Source: Diphasiastrum complanatum (lineage: Eukaryota; Streptophyta; Lycopodiopsida; Lycopodiales; Lycopodiaceae). From it: 64,000 nucleotides of DNA. The stretch is from positions 18,161,501-18,225,500 of the forward strand of contig CM055110.1 in assembly GCA_029204225.1 (NCBI GenBank), written 5' to 3'. Below are positions 10,085 through 19,996 of this stretch, one piece after another. The translations under genes and the position numbers were made by a program. Numbering within the stretch: position 1 is the stretch's first letter; each line of letters opens with the position of its first letter. The notes beneath the pieces were generated by a model. That model made no database searches and had not been told where the DNA came from. It was given only the letters and a program-made list of their open reading frames with translations.

Positions 10085-11140
10085 GGGAGTCATCGTTTGA
10101 TTTTGCTCCTCTATCCCTTCTCCTGGAGAAAAAGGATGTGATTTGACTCTTATGTGGATCTAGCACTTTGATGTGTACGTTAGGCTTGTCTCATAGTAGA
10201 GTGGGCAAAGAAAGATGAAATGCCCCTTTGCCTCTACTTCCCCCATTGAGCATATGGCATATCTTATCCTCACAACGTGTCGCTATCTCTACCCGTCTCT
10301 GTCTGAAGGTGATGCGAACTCATCTCAACTATCCCAATGTGTATCTCAATGTCAAGGTGTGGGGCTCATGTCAAAACCCCATATTTGGTTAGTGGTAAGA
10401 AGTGTTCCCTGTAAAATTCTAGTTTGGGCCCAAAAGGACCCGACCACACCCTTTGAGCATATGCTCTATGTAAAAATTGCCGTATGTAAGCATGTGTACC
10501 CTTTGGAAGATCCGATATAGAGATGCGGTATGAGTAGTAGTTCTGTTGCCTATGAGTACCATGATAGGTGATGTCCTTGCGGGAAGATGTGATTGCTCTA
10601 AATGGGTTTCTACTTGTGTCTTTAAACCCCTCAATCTCTGAAGATAGGTGATCACCTAAGAGTAGCCTTTGCTGGGATGGGAGGCCTCACAAACTTTGCT
10701 AGAATAATTTGATGTCGGACCGAAGGTTTTCCATGAATCAATCATGACAACATTTTGATTTGTAGGCAAGAGATGCTAGCTTGGTCTAAAAGTGATCGTT
10801 GTACACTAGGTCTCAGCTTCATGCATAGTCGTCACTGTGAATAATTTGATGTCGGACCGAAGGTTTTTCATGAATCAATCATGACAACATTTTGATTTGT
10901 AGGCAAGAGATGCTAGCTTGGTCTAAAAGTGATCGTTGTACACTAGGTCTCAGCTTCATGTATAGTCATCACTGTGAACAAAGTATCGAAAAGGTGGCAT
11001 TTTCTCTTAGCATTCCTTATATGTTTACGGAAGCATAATCCTTTCATGTTGGCCAAGGAAGTCTTCTCCTTCCAAGCCGCCCCATAGCCGCCAGTCTTGC
11101 ATTGAAATAGGGCATGTGAAAATGATCCTGAAAATGACAA
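10085..11140 (-). pseudogene. Decayed LINE ORF2 C-terminal part
   Basis: Minus-strand frames match the 3' half of the LINEs at 20-22 and 50.6-54.8 kb. One stretch reads LANMKGLCFRKHIRNAKRKCHLFDTL (compare LVQLERFCFRK and RKCRLFDT in those copies). Another is an ISCLQIKMLS...KPSVRHQI stretch matching ISRLQTTMLARMIRAKPSAPHEI. The low-coordinate end near 10105-10135 resembles their SFFSRRRGRD tail. Many stops and frameshifts are present, and a 137-bp tandem duplication lies inside. Confidence 0.7.
10702..10975. repeat. 137-bp tandem duplication inside the LINE
   Basis: Two nearly identical 137-bp units start at 10702 and 10839 (GAATAATTTGATGTCGGACC...). They differ at only a few positions, such as TTTTCC versus TTTTTC, and ATGCATAGTCG versus ATGTATAGTCA. 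The high identity means that the duplication is more recent than the decay of the LINE. Confidence 0.9.
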
Positions 11141-14061
11141 TAGGATTTTATGTTGTGGCTACTTCACCCTGAGTGTCATGTCATACTTGTGTAGCTTTAT
11201 CTAATCTTTGCTAGCTTCATTTAACCACATATTTTAACAATATCTTATGCTTGTTTTCTACTATGATGCATCCATGTTGCCCATGCAAAAGAAGAGAATA
11301 ATGCATTGTGTTAGATAGGTCAAGTAGTCAATTGTTTGAAGATGGAAGAATTGGATGTGTTGAGTTAAAGATTTGGATTACTTTTATGAGCTACCCAACG
11401 TGATTTAACCCTTGTCATGACTCATGAGGATGTTACATGCCATATTATCGTTTGTGTTGAATGCCTAAAAAATGGACAATAGGTTCTTTTAGTTGCAAGT
11501 TGGAAAATGCTATAGATCACTCATAACAATTTGATCTCTAGAAATCAAATAATTTCAGGAGGAGTTCGATAAGCACCAGTTCATCACAATCTACTTACCA
11601 GCGCCTACGATGGATGACATGCTATATGACAAAAAGAAGGTGATTGCATTTTATATATTGTTGTGTTTTTTAAAAATGGTTATTAATGTGGTTTAATTTT
11701 TTCGATTTGAGATAGTATAAAATTGCATCTAGTTTTTTTGCATTTGTGTCCATTAGCAACAAAAGCTCCATTAGCAAGAGAAGCACTAAAGAATGTATGA
11801 GATTGACTCAAGTATGTTGGGAATGCTAATATTTCTTCAACCTTTTAAGCTTCAATTTTAAGGCCCAAGACCCAAAACTTGTTTCAGGGAACTAAACCTA
11901 AAATAAGAAACTATAGCATGGGTGGGGTATTTTGACCATGCTAGAGTCGTTGCAAGCATTGTTTTTTGGTTGCTGTAAGTGACCGGGAAAAAACTACTTC
12001 TTTGAAGCCTCTTAACACTATCTATCACCGTGTATTGATCATCGATCAGGTTGCTATGATGGCGTGGGTCAATTTTTCTGAGCCTTTTCTTTTTTAATGG
12101 ATTTGTTATGCACATTATCAAGAAATAGCTCTACAAACTTGCATAATTTGGCTATGGCTAGACTTCAGTTTATTGGTTTTTGCTTGCATAAGATGCTCGA
12201 GCCAATGTCTTACTTTTTAAGGGCATGTTAAGTGTGGTGACAATATCAAAAGATGCAATGCAATAAGTATGAGGATCATTTATCAAGGTACCTTTGTCAT
12301 TGTATACCATTTGTTAGCATCAAGAGGAATGGAGTACAAAAATTAGCTTCCTACACATGTGAAAGAACTCATGAACTCGTGAAGGCTAACAAATAGTAAG
12401 TAAAGAGGAGGATATTAATGTTCTTAAGAAATCCAATATAAGTTGTCAAAGGTTTCATTTTTAGAAATTGCAAATAAGACAATGTGAGCTATGACATGTA
12501 CAAGGAGCCAAAGGTGTGCTCATAGCGGTATCTTGGGCTTGGTTTATGCTACTGCAAAGAGGATGAATTTCGTATTGTATGTAGGGGATTTTTTGTCTAT
12601 ACGGTATTCCCTTCAATTTGAAGTGCATTTTTCCAAGAGTTGCTTATAATTGCAAGTGAGGTTGGTCCTTCATTTAAGGGGTCGTTTTAGTAGGTGATTA
12701 AAGTGAAGGATTTACTTAGATCAAGCAGATTGACTTTGCAATGAACTTTGGTTGATTCTTGAAAAATCTAGGCCAACCTGTGTGCACTATAGTTTGTGAT
12801 TGTTCGAACTTTGTTCAACACATGTCAATGACCAATCATAAAGTTTGTTGCCTCTATCGTATTATTGCACAAGGTGAACTCTACTCCAAGTGTAACTTGT
12901 CTTGGGCAAAAGTCCTAGACATAAAGGCACTAACAATTGATATATTAAGCAAGATTCAACAAAACATAGAAATAGGTAACGGAAACAACTAAGCGTACAT
13001 TAATCAAGTCACATTCATTATTGCATGTGCACCGTATAGAGGGGCCAAGAACACCTCCTCTCCAAGGAAGCTTTACCAAAGGCAACCAATTATTGACATA
13101 GCTGATCACGTTATGCTGTGAACAATATCTTAATTTCTCCACTTTCTAAGCCTTAAAAGCAAACTCTAAAAGAAAATTTTTTCATGCATGAAATTTCTCC
13201 AATTTTCGTCACTATTTCGAAACATTCAAATATACTGTAACCCATTTCTTTTGATGGAACACTTTCGCCTTGTTCCATATCACCTTTAGTCGGATTGCGC
13301 TTGGAAAGTTTTCATACAATCTGACATAAAATTTAGATTTGACTAAGCAACACTAGAGATATGGACATCTGACTCTCCACCCAACGATGGAGCACAATCC
13401 ATGCTCACCGCAAGCCTAGGAATGTACACTAGCATCTGTGATCAATCCATTGGACAATAGCCATGGCATCACATACCACTATAGTTCATCCCACACGAGA
13501 TGTCTCACCTAGGGTTGAATGACCGTGTGGGCTTTTGTGTCTGTTCATGCCTCAATTGATCAATAGTAAAACTAACGCCAAGTCCTTATTTAAACATTTG
13601 TATCCTTGGCAACCTATAAGTGTATCTGGCTCCCAGAGACTTCAACTCCAATCATAGTTCAACCATAACTTATTGTGAGTTGACTTGAGCTCCACTCCAC
13701 TTAGTGCATAGTCCCATTGGGAATCCCTTATTTGAGGTTTGATGTAGAGTAACAAACAAAAATTTTAAGCCCCAAAACAGTGTGTTTCAAATGGGTGGAA
13801 AAGTCCTCTGAACATTTTAAACCTTCTCCAATGGGCTTCAATATTCTTGTTGCCACGGACTATGCTTCCAAGATGGTAGAGGCCGAAGCCACAATTAAGA
13901 ACGATGCTAAGATTGTAATTGTTAATTTTTTTTTTAAGCTTATGGCTTAGGGGATCAATGGTCAAACCAGCGTTTTGCCTCTCAGAAGTGCAGTAGATGG
14001 GGCACAAACAGATCTTATTTTCAATAGCTATTTGGTTGTTATTTGCTCTGGTTTTCAATAA
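11141..14061. other. Nearly 3 kb without recognised features
   Basis: No conserved protein, splice-supported exon, LTR or inverted repeat was found. Frames are short and interrupted on both strands. It may be old, decayed repeat. Confidence 0.5.
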
Positions 14062-14541
14062 ATGCTCAGGGGGTTCGGTATCGGCCCCCGGTGGGGGGTT
14101 TGGGAGGCAACGCCCCCCAGCGGCGGGGTCCGGGGGCTGCCGGTAGACCCCGGCCCCGACGGTAAGGCCTCTTCATGATTTGGCCTTTCAACTCCCTGAG
14201 TGAAATCACACTTTTTGGTGTTTGGCATCCCCTAGTTCCTTTGGCTGTTCACTCTCTCAGCATTCTGTTATTGTGTAGATCAGTCATCCAGAGTCTATTC
14301 TAGATCGCCATTGAAGCCCTTTTCCAGGGTGCATGCTTGGATAGCACCATCATATGTACTTGCTTTATTATAATCAGAATTTCAGATTCATGTTCATTGT
14401 TTCTTGTCTACATTAAATTCCGTTGTCAATTATAATAGGATTAATGCACCTAAATTGGACCATCTTGCACCCGAAACAGTCGGCAAACTACATAGTAAAA
14501 ATGCTCTTATTCAGAGCTTTCATCTGATACCCATATTGCTC
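14062..14541. mobile_element. Tourist-like element copy with G/C-rich block (left-truncated)
   Basis: This is homologous, in reverse orientation, to the complete element at 28122-28668. Shared parts are a block of GGGGGG/CCCCCC palindromes (about 14067-14160), CCTCTTCATGATTTGGCCTT, CTTTTTGGTGTTTGGCATCC and the terminal stretch CTGATACCCATATTGC near 14525-14540. The left terminus is missing. Confidence 0.7.
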
Positions 14542-14542
14542 A

Positions 14543-14650
14543 AAAAAAAAAAACCAAAAATAAAAAATAAAAAAAAAATAGTTTCTGAAATTTTTTGGAA
14601 AATTCCTGAAACTCGTTTCGAACCGCGTTTCAGAAACGCGCTGCATCTAT
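14543..14650. mobile_element. Palindromic MITE remnant, GTTTC-N-GAAAC type
   Basis: An A-rich core runs into CTGAAACTCGTTTCGAAACC-like and CGTTTCAGAAACGCG palindromes. The right end, read on the minus strand, is CATAGATGCAGCGCGTTTC. It nearly equals the terminus of the neighbouring element at 15127 (CATAGTTGCAGCG), although its internal palindrome differs. The left end is lost against the Tourist-like copy. Confidence 0.55.
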
Positions 14651-14879
14651 GGTTGAAAGCAGACATGAGGGTCCGGGCCGGACGCGGACATTCCGTGTCC
14701 GCATCCGGCGTCCGGACCCGGATGCGGGGTCGGACGCATCCATATTTTTTTTTTTTTAAATTTGATTTTTTTTTTCTAACACAAAAAAAAAAAATAGCGG
14801 ACGCGTCCGGTTGCGTCCCCGTTCGGATGCGGACGCGAACGCGCGTTTGCGTCCGGCGTCCGCCACCTTAGGTTGAAAG
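14651..14879. mobile_element. GGACGC/GTCCGG-rich short element with 9-bp direct repeats
   Basis: GGTTGAAAG occurs at 14651-14659 and 14871-14879 and brackets 14660-14870. The element has G/C-rich arms packed with GGACGC, GTCCGG and GGACGCGTCC motifs in both orientations, around an A/T homopolymer core. The outer ends are CAGACATGAGGGTCCGG and, reverse-complemented, TAAGGTGGCGGACGCC. They are only loosely inverted. It is non-coding and has the same architecture as the other palindromic MITEs here. Confidence 0.65.
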
Positions 14880-15126
14880 TAATGATTCAATCACTATTAG
14901 AGAGGTTAAAATTCCTCATCTCTTCAAGGTATCTTTGTGAAGCAAGCTTGGAGGAGAATCTAGAAAGATTATCTATAGGGGAAGCATGCTTGAAAATTGA
15001 GAAACTCTAACGAATTGTTTCGGGTTATTTGTTGAAGCATGACTTTCCTTGATTTCAAAATATAACATGGTAGGCTTTAGTGAGAAATTTTGATATAATG
15101 AAGTTTGAAATGTGTAGGTTTCAAGC

Positions 15127-15240
15127 ATAGTTGCAGCGAATTGCGATTCGCGAGCTTCGCGAGCTTCGCGATTCGGGAATCGCGATTTTGCGAATCGCGA
15201 TAGAATCATGGAAAAGAATCGTGAAAAAAAAAAAACCAGA
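15127..15240 (+). mobile_element. GATTCGCGAATC palindromic element (right end missing)
   Basis: It starts CATAGTTGCAGCGAATTGCG and then repeats TTCGCGA and GATTCGCGAATC-type palindromes before a poly-A stretch at about 15225-15235. The first 13 bases match the termini of the other palindromic MITEs. No matching right terminus was found downstream, so the copy seems truncated. Confidence 0.55.
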
Positions 15241-16103
15241 AACTCGATTTCGGGCCTCCTCCTCGCGGACAGAACCGCACTAGCAGTGGAGGAGGCAAAT
15301 TTTTTTTCTGAGAGCTGTGGGCATCCAATCTTCGCAAGTGAATAGTTGGCAGGCATCTACTCGGCGATACGGAGGTGGTGCGCACGATGCCGGGTGGGTC
15401 TGAGCTTCGTGGAGAGCAAAACGACCAATTTTCGATATTTGGTAAGTGTAGGCTTGATTTTTTGCAATTGTTGACATTGAGCTGTAGGCAACCAAATCGA
15501 GTGTAGTTTGGCTCTAGACCACCTTTCTTCACGCCCACAGTGATTCCTACAGCGTCAGTTTCAGCCGTTACGGCACACCTAGCGAGATTTGAACACCACA
15601 TTCCAAATGCTTGTGTATTTTTGCCATTTTCACAAAATGACTTGTTGGAAACCGAGTGAGGTGATGTCTGAGCCTAGAATGCATTTCCACATGCCTGCAC
15701 AGACTCCTATGACCTCCGTTCCGCCCGTCTACGTCCGTATTACAAATTTCAATTTTCATGCCTTGATTCCATACTTTTTAGGGTTTAGGCGTGGACCATC
15801 GTGCAAACATTTGCTAGGGGCGTGGTTTAGGCCCACACTGCACTCCTTTATGCCTGCACGGACTTCGACGCTAACGTCAGTCGCCTGTTATCCCTCATAC
15901 TGAAATTATTCTATCCCACGCCCTAATCTCATGTTCTTCTTTGGCACTTGATATGATGTGTGAATTGGAATCGTTCTGATGTATGCTCTGGTATTTTGAG
16001 CTCTATTTGAGCTCGGTAATGTTGTTCAATGCAATATATTTTTTTTCTACTGAACGTTTGCCTGATTATTTGTTGTTTGTAGGTTTAGGGTCATGTTGAT
16101 ACG
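15241..16103. other. Possible leader or intron upstream of the BED exon
   Basis: No conserved protein is seen. Two related CATGCCTGCACnGACT motifs lie at about 15691 and 15850. A good splice acceptor (TTGTTTGTAG) near 16083 precedes the BED-finger ORF. Confidence 0.35.
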
Positions 16104-16319
16104 ATGCCAGTGCGGGACCGAGGCCTTTGGGCCGAGGTTGAGCTTACCGACGGGGATGTGGTCACACACCATGGCTCAGGCACCCGCAGATGGAGATGCT
16201 TGCATTGCAGTGGTCACTTCACGGGATCACTCACTAGGGTTAGGGCTCACTTGCTGCGGGTCAGAGGGCTAGATGGGCGGACATTGGGCATATCTGATTG
16301 CCCCAGGATTTCTGATTAG
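16104..16319 (+). pseudogene. hAT transposase BED-type zinc finger, isolated N-terminus
   Basis: This 71-residue ORF starts at ATG 16104. It contains RRWRCLHCSGHFTGSLTRVR followed by AHLL and a GISDCP segment, the pattern of a hAT BED finger (CX2C, then histidine, then cysteine). In hAT transposases this finger binds DNA motifs near the element ends. A stop at 16317 follows. The continuation is in another frame, and the catalytic domain is missing. It resembles the finger of the transposase at 33.4-33.6 kb but belongs to a different copy. Confidence 0.75.
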
Positions 16320-16410
16320 GATCTGCAGAGGTTGTCTACCATGTACGGGCCCGATACTGCATCACAGGGTTCTAGGCAGGGACAGGTAGCAGGAGCAGCT
16401 ACAGGCAGGC

Positions 16411-16824
16411 ATGCGGGAGGGGTCACAGGCAGGCAGGCAGGGCCCACCCAGTAGATCACGAGCAGGGCATGGTACAGCTGCAGGGCGTAGTACATCACGG
16501 GTTGGGCATGGTACAGGTGCAGGGCCCAGTACATCACGGGCAGAGCATGGTACAGCTGCAGGGCCCAGTACAGCACGGGCAGAGCATGGTTCAGGTGCAG
16601 GGCCTAGTACAGCACCTTCAGTTCCATCCACAACAGCAGCAGGACCATCAGATGAGCATGTTGGTTCAGCAGCAGCGGGTGCTTCTCGACCCTCCTCCTC
16701 GGCAGCAGATGCACCACATGCTTCGGCAGATGTTGCCAGAGAGAGTGACACACCCACGGATCAGCCATCCGTTGGGCATGCTAGACCACGAGCACCATAT
16801 AATTTCAGTGGGTATGGTGTATAG
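16411..16824 (+). pseudogene. Disordered transposase linker with 39-bp tandem repeats
   Basis: An open frame reads four copies of a 13-residue unit of the type HGTAAGPSTSRAE (period 39 bp, about 16460-16616), followed by a Pro/Ser/Ala-rich tail. Together with the upstream BED finger this resembles the low-complexity linker that follows the finger in plant hAT proteins. It is one frameshift away from the finger. The frame breaks where a LINE fragment begins. Confidence 0.5.
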
Positions 16825-16912
16825 TGAGATAGCGTAGGCGGACCAGACTTGTAGGTCGTCAAGAAGAGGGGGTGGAGCGCGAGGGATAAATGCACGCCAG
16901 AAGGTGCCTGTA
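16822..16912 (-). pseudogene. Short LINE fragment
   Basis: Plus-strand text such as GTGGAGCGCGAGGGATAAAT, then GCACGCCAGAAGG, parallels 53145-53185 of the LINE at 50.6-54.8 kb (GTGGAGCACGGGGATAAAT, then TCACGCCAAAAGG). Only about 90 bp are kept, fused directly to the hAT linker. Confidence 0.6.
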
Positions 16913-18214
16913 GATTCCTTTATACACCAGATGTCGTTTGCACTGTTCCTCCACAGTTGCCCATTCTCTAGTTTTATGCGATTCTTCTCATTGTTTCTTT
17001 TGCCTACACTTGTAGATATTGACTCTTTTGATCATCATTTGTCAACATTAGTCTTACCAAATCCTTTTCTTTCATCTTTCTTACACGTGCCATCATCGTC
17101 TAGACTCTTACTCTATCCGTCGTTCCAATGTTGATTGGGAGGCTTCGGCTTGATTGTTATACTCAACATTGTCCTCGTACTCATGCCATGTTCTTCTATG
17201 GATCTTCATGTCATTTTATTATGGCATTATTCAGCATTGACTACTCTACTATTTCTTTTGCATGGCATTCTTGGTCTATACGGCTGACTTCAGGTTAATT
17301 TCTGTTTTTACAGTCTTCTAATGTTGAATTTACATGGTACTCTTGGTCTCTATGGTTTGTGATCTATTTGTAGGCATCAAGCCATCAACTTTTGTGTATA
17401 CAGGGTATTTCTTGGTCTTGATCATTTAGTATACGGCTCTGTTGGGGTCTATTTGTGCTGATCTCCAATATCAATTTCAAACATGCCTTCATTTGAGATC
17501 TTGGTCCATGCACAATGCACTGAGACATCATTCGAGTGTCCTTTTCACAATTGCAGTTTTGCAGCAATTTCCTTCATTTTGAGACATTGCTGGCGAGGAC
17601 ATTCTTGGGGATGGTTGTAAAATAGATGCTATTGCTGTGGAGTACTATATTGACTTGGGATCTGCACTTATTAAATGCCATATGGACATTATAGTAATAT
17701 TTAGATCCAACCTTTACTACTGACAGCTATTAGAACATTAATAGTTAAAATTGCATCTATTGGGCTGCTTAAACTGGTTGGAGTAGTTTCCGTAAAGGTT
17801 TTTGGCTTGTGATATTTATAAATAGGCCTGTGGTTGATTGTTGAGAGACCAGGTGTTACAGCTACTTGGATCAGTTTAGCAGAGCTTTAGTGTACAGTAA
17901 CATACTCGTGGAGATCATTAAGGAAATTTAAAAGTTTTCTTTTCTAATGAAAATCCAGTCCAATAAAAAGCCCTAGGTGAAATTTGCAGTCAAGAACGGT
18001 GCTGAGGATAACAGACTCTCAAATAAGCTTTCTATTCCCCATAATGCTTCTTGGTTTCCAAGGGGAGGCTTGAACTTGGGACCAATGAAACTTTGGATGC
18101 CAAGCTAACCAACTCAACCAACCCCCTTGTGTTTATTCCCCATAATGGCATAACCCTAAGTGATTTGCTTTGCAGGCTTTGTTGTGTAACAGAGGACTCT
18201 GTTGTAACTTTGAG
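16913..18214 (+). other. Presumed intron or 5' UTR before the SET coding start
   Basis: AT-rich with no conserved protein. A polypyrimidine tract and GATTTGCTTTGCAG near 18162-18175 make a credible splice acceptor, so transcription of the SET gene probably starts further upstream. Confidence 0.4.
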
Positions 18215-18292
18215 ATGGCAGCAGTGGGTTCAGAAAAGTCCAGTTTTATAGATGATCTGCTTGAGACAGCTCGCATCTTGAAGTTGAGTGAG
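18215..18292 (+). CDS. SET-domain methyltransferase (SETD3/LSMT-like), exon 1 with start
   Basis: The ATG at 18215 opens MAAVGSEKSSFIDDLLETAR and ILKLSE. The donor is GTAGTT (phase 0). With an acceptor at 18416 the reading frame joins the conserved TEWYFLEDDEKG segment. The skipped 124 nt is also open in the exon 1 frame (…LLQLNLRGRLEMLSCILHEK) and looks coding. An alternative is therefore a longer exon with a frameshift or a lost intron. The gene encodes a SET methyltransferase of the SETD3 / Rubisco large-subunit methyltransferase-like family. Such enzymes transfer methyl groups from S-adenosylmethionine to lysine or histidine. The substrate here is unknown. Confidence 0.6.
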
Positions 18293-18416
18293 GTAGTTGA
18301 TCTTTTGCAACTTTTACAGCTAAATTTGAGAGGCCGACTTGAAATGTTATCTTGCATCTTGCATGAAAAGAGACAGCTTGTTCTTTCAAGTTTATATCAT
18401 GTTATGTGGTTTGCAG

Positions 18417-18708
18417 ACAGAGTGGTACTTTCTTGAGGATGATGAAAAAGGTTCAATCAGCCCACGAAATGAGCTTGAAGCCCTTGGAATGCTATACTCT
18501 ACTCTTTCTGGTCTCCTTGTTTCTGTTGATTGTGACCAAGAGTTTACTTCACTCACGGCTCTTCAGAATATTGTTACCGAGCGACTCAAGTTGTTTGCGA
18601 GCACAGAACCAGCTCAAGGAAGGGACATAGAAAATTGTGAGGAAGTCGAAGCAGAATTAATTGCGTGGGCCGTTGAACAAGGCATCCAAAGCAAGCTGAA
18701 AATAATCG
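18417..18708 (+). CDS. SET-domain methyltransferase, exon 2
   Basis: This exon encodes TEWYFLEDDEKGSISPRNEL, an EALGMLYSTLSGLL helix-rich stretch and EAELIAWAVEQGIQSKLKI. It is the N-terminal region that precedes the SET domain in plant SETD3-like proteins, and the AW..QGI.SKLKI segment enters the SET fold. It ends at codon ATC plus one base (phase 1) with donor GTAATT at 18709. The next exon lies 26.5 kb downstream. That intron carries LINE, gypsy, hAT and other elements. Confidence 0.8.
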
Positions 18709-19416
18709 GTAATTCCAGATAGCTATGGTTTTGCCTATGTATAAAGTTTGGGATGTCATCCTCTGTATTTGATACAGAGCGGTTATGCTGGAAAAGTGCT
18801 TATATGGCAAACATGAGTCATGGTGGATTTTGGTCAAAAATTTATTTCAAGTAGGATCACTGCTCTTTTGGAGCTTCCTTATGAAACCTGTTTGATATCG
18901 TCTCATTTTCTAATCTGCTATCTGCAAATTGGCTAGTTTATCAAGTGTATAGGCCTCCAAGGATACAAGCTTGCTGCTTATCCAAGAATTGGTAACCTTA
19001 AAAGTAGTAAACTACTTTCGGGCATTTTCCAGAAAGATCTGACTAACTATTCTAAAGGATGAGAAGCTACCAAGACATGTAAATATTTAAGATCCATTCA
19101 TGTCATTGATGAACAGTGGTGAAGACCATCAGTAGTTCCAGTGACTAAGCGTAAAAACTGAGTCCTGAATCTAAAAGAAATGGTTCACATTTCCAATAAT
19201 AACACCCCAAGTGACATTGCAACTTGATATTCTTGATTCTCTAGGTGATACCTCATTTGGTTTTGATCTTTTTCACTTGTTTCCATCATGGTTAAGTCTC
19301 CCCTTTACCATTTGCAAAGCGATAGAAACTTAGGAGTGGGCAGATTTGGGTGTGTTCCACGGACGAAAGCTAAATCTGGAGAAACAAGAACTTCATGTCT
19401 ACTCTTGGGAGCTAAT
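18709..19416 (+). other. Start of the 26.5-kb SET intron
   Basis: Non-coding, with no mobile element recognised in this first 0.7 kb. Confidence 0.5.
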
Positions 19417-19485
19417 GGCACAATGTTATCACGAACCGCGGTCTGAACCGTTTGGGGCTGGCTAGGTTTTTTTGTGCCCCCCTGT
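19417..19485 (+). mobile_element. Remnant of a GGTTCGAACC-type palindromic element
   Basis: ATGTTATCACGAACCGCGGT followed by CTGAACCG aligns with the left end of the MITE at 8917 (GTTGCACGAATCGCGGTTCGAACC type). Only the first 60-70 bp remain before unrelated sequence and a (GA)n tract. Confidence 0.5.
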
Positions 19486-19505
19486 CCCACACTTCCTGCA
19501 CACTG

Positions 19506-19508
<3 letters not shown>

Positions 19509-19579
<71 letters not shown>
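19509..19579. repeat. (GA)n microsatellite
   Basis: About 35 GA units. The flanks are not recognised as LINE. Confidence 0.98.
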
Positions 19580-19581
<2 letters not shown>

Positions 19582-19926
19582 ATGTGCATTGTGGAAGATT
19601 GGAGTAAAAAATTTGCCATGGATTCATTGTGAGGAGGATTTAGGATAGTGTTTTATGTTTTGTGCAAGGTGCATTTTGATGATTGTGCATTGAATCTTGA
19701 TCGTTGATGATCATCCAACATTGATAATTGAGTGTAGGTAGTAGTCGTGAAAGTGACTAGTTAATAATTAATGGTTAGAATAGCAACTAGTTAGAAGTTA
19801 GAAGTTAGAAAGTTCAAAGCTAGAAGCTAGAAGTTACTAGTAGCTCTTAGCAGTAAGCATTAATCTTTATTAGTGGTTACTATTCAGTTGGAACTTGGTG
19901 GTTTAGAATAAGGGCTTAGATTCTAG

Positions 19927-19930
<4 letters not shown>
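19580..19930. other. No gene recognised
   Basis: Low-complexity TTAGAAG/AGTTAGAA runs occur at 19780-19830. Nothing else is seen. Confidence 0.5.

Positions 19931-19988
<58 letters not shown>
19931..19988. repeat. (GA)n tract abutting a LINE 3' end
   Basis: About 29 GA units run directly into ATGCCAAAAGGCATATAAGA, the 3' end of the LINE (minus strand). The related LINE at 50.6 kb also ends in a GA-rich tract. Confidence 0.95.

Positions 19989-19996
<8 letters not shown>

Noticed and set aside
19305-19627. Leu/Ser-repeat open frames over the (GA)n tracts
   Set aside because: They are simply translated microsatellite sequence, and the same happens at 3061, 19931 and 54757.
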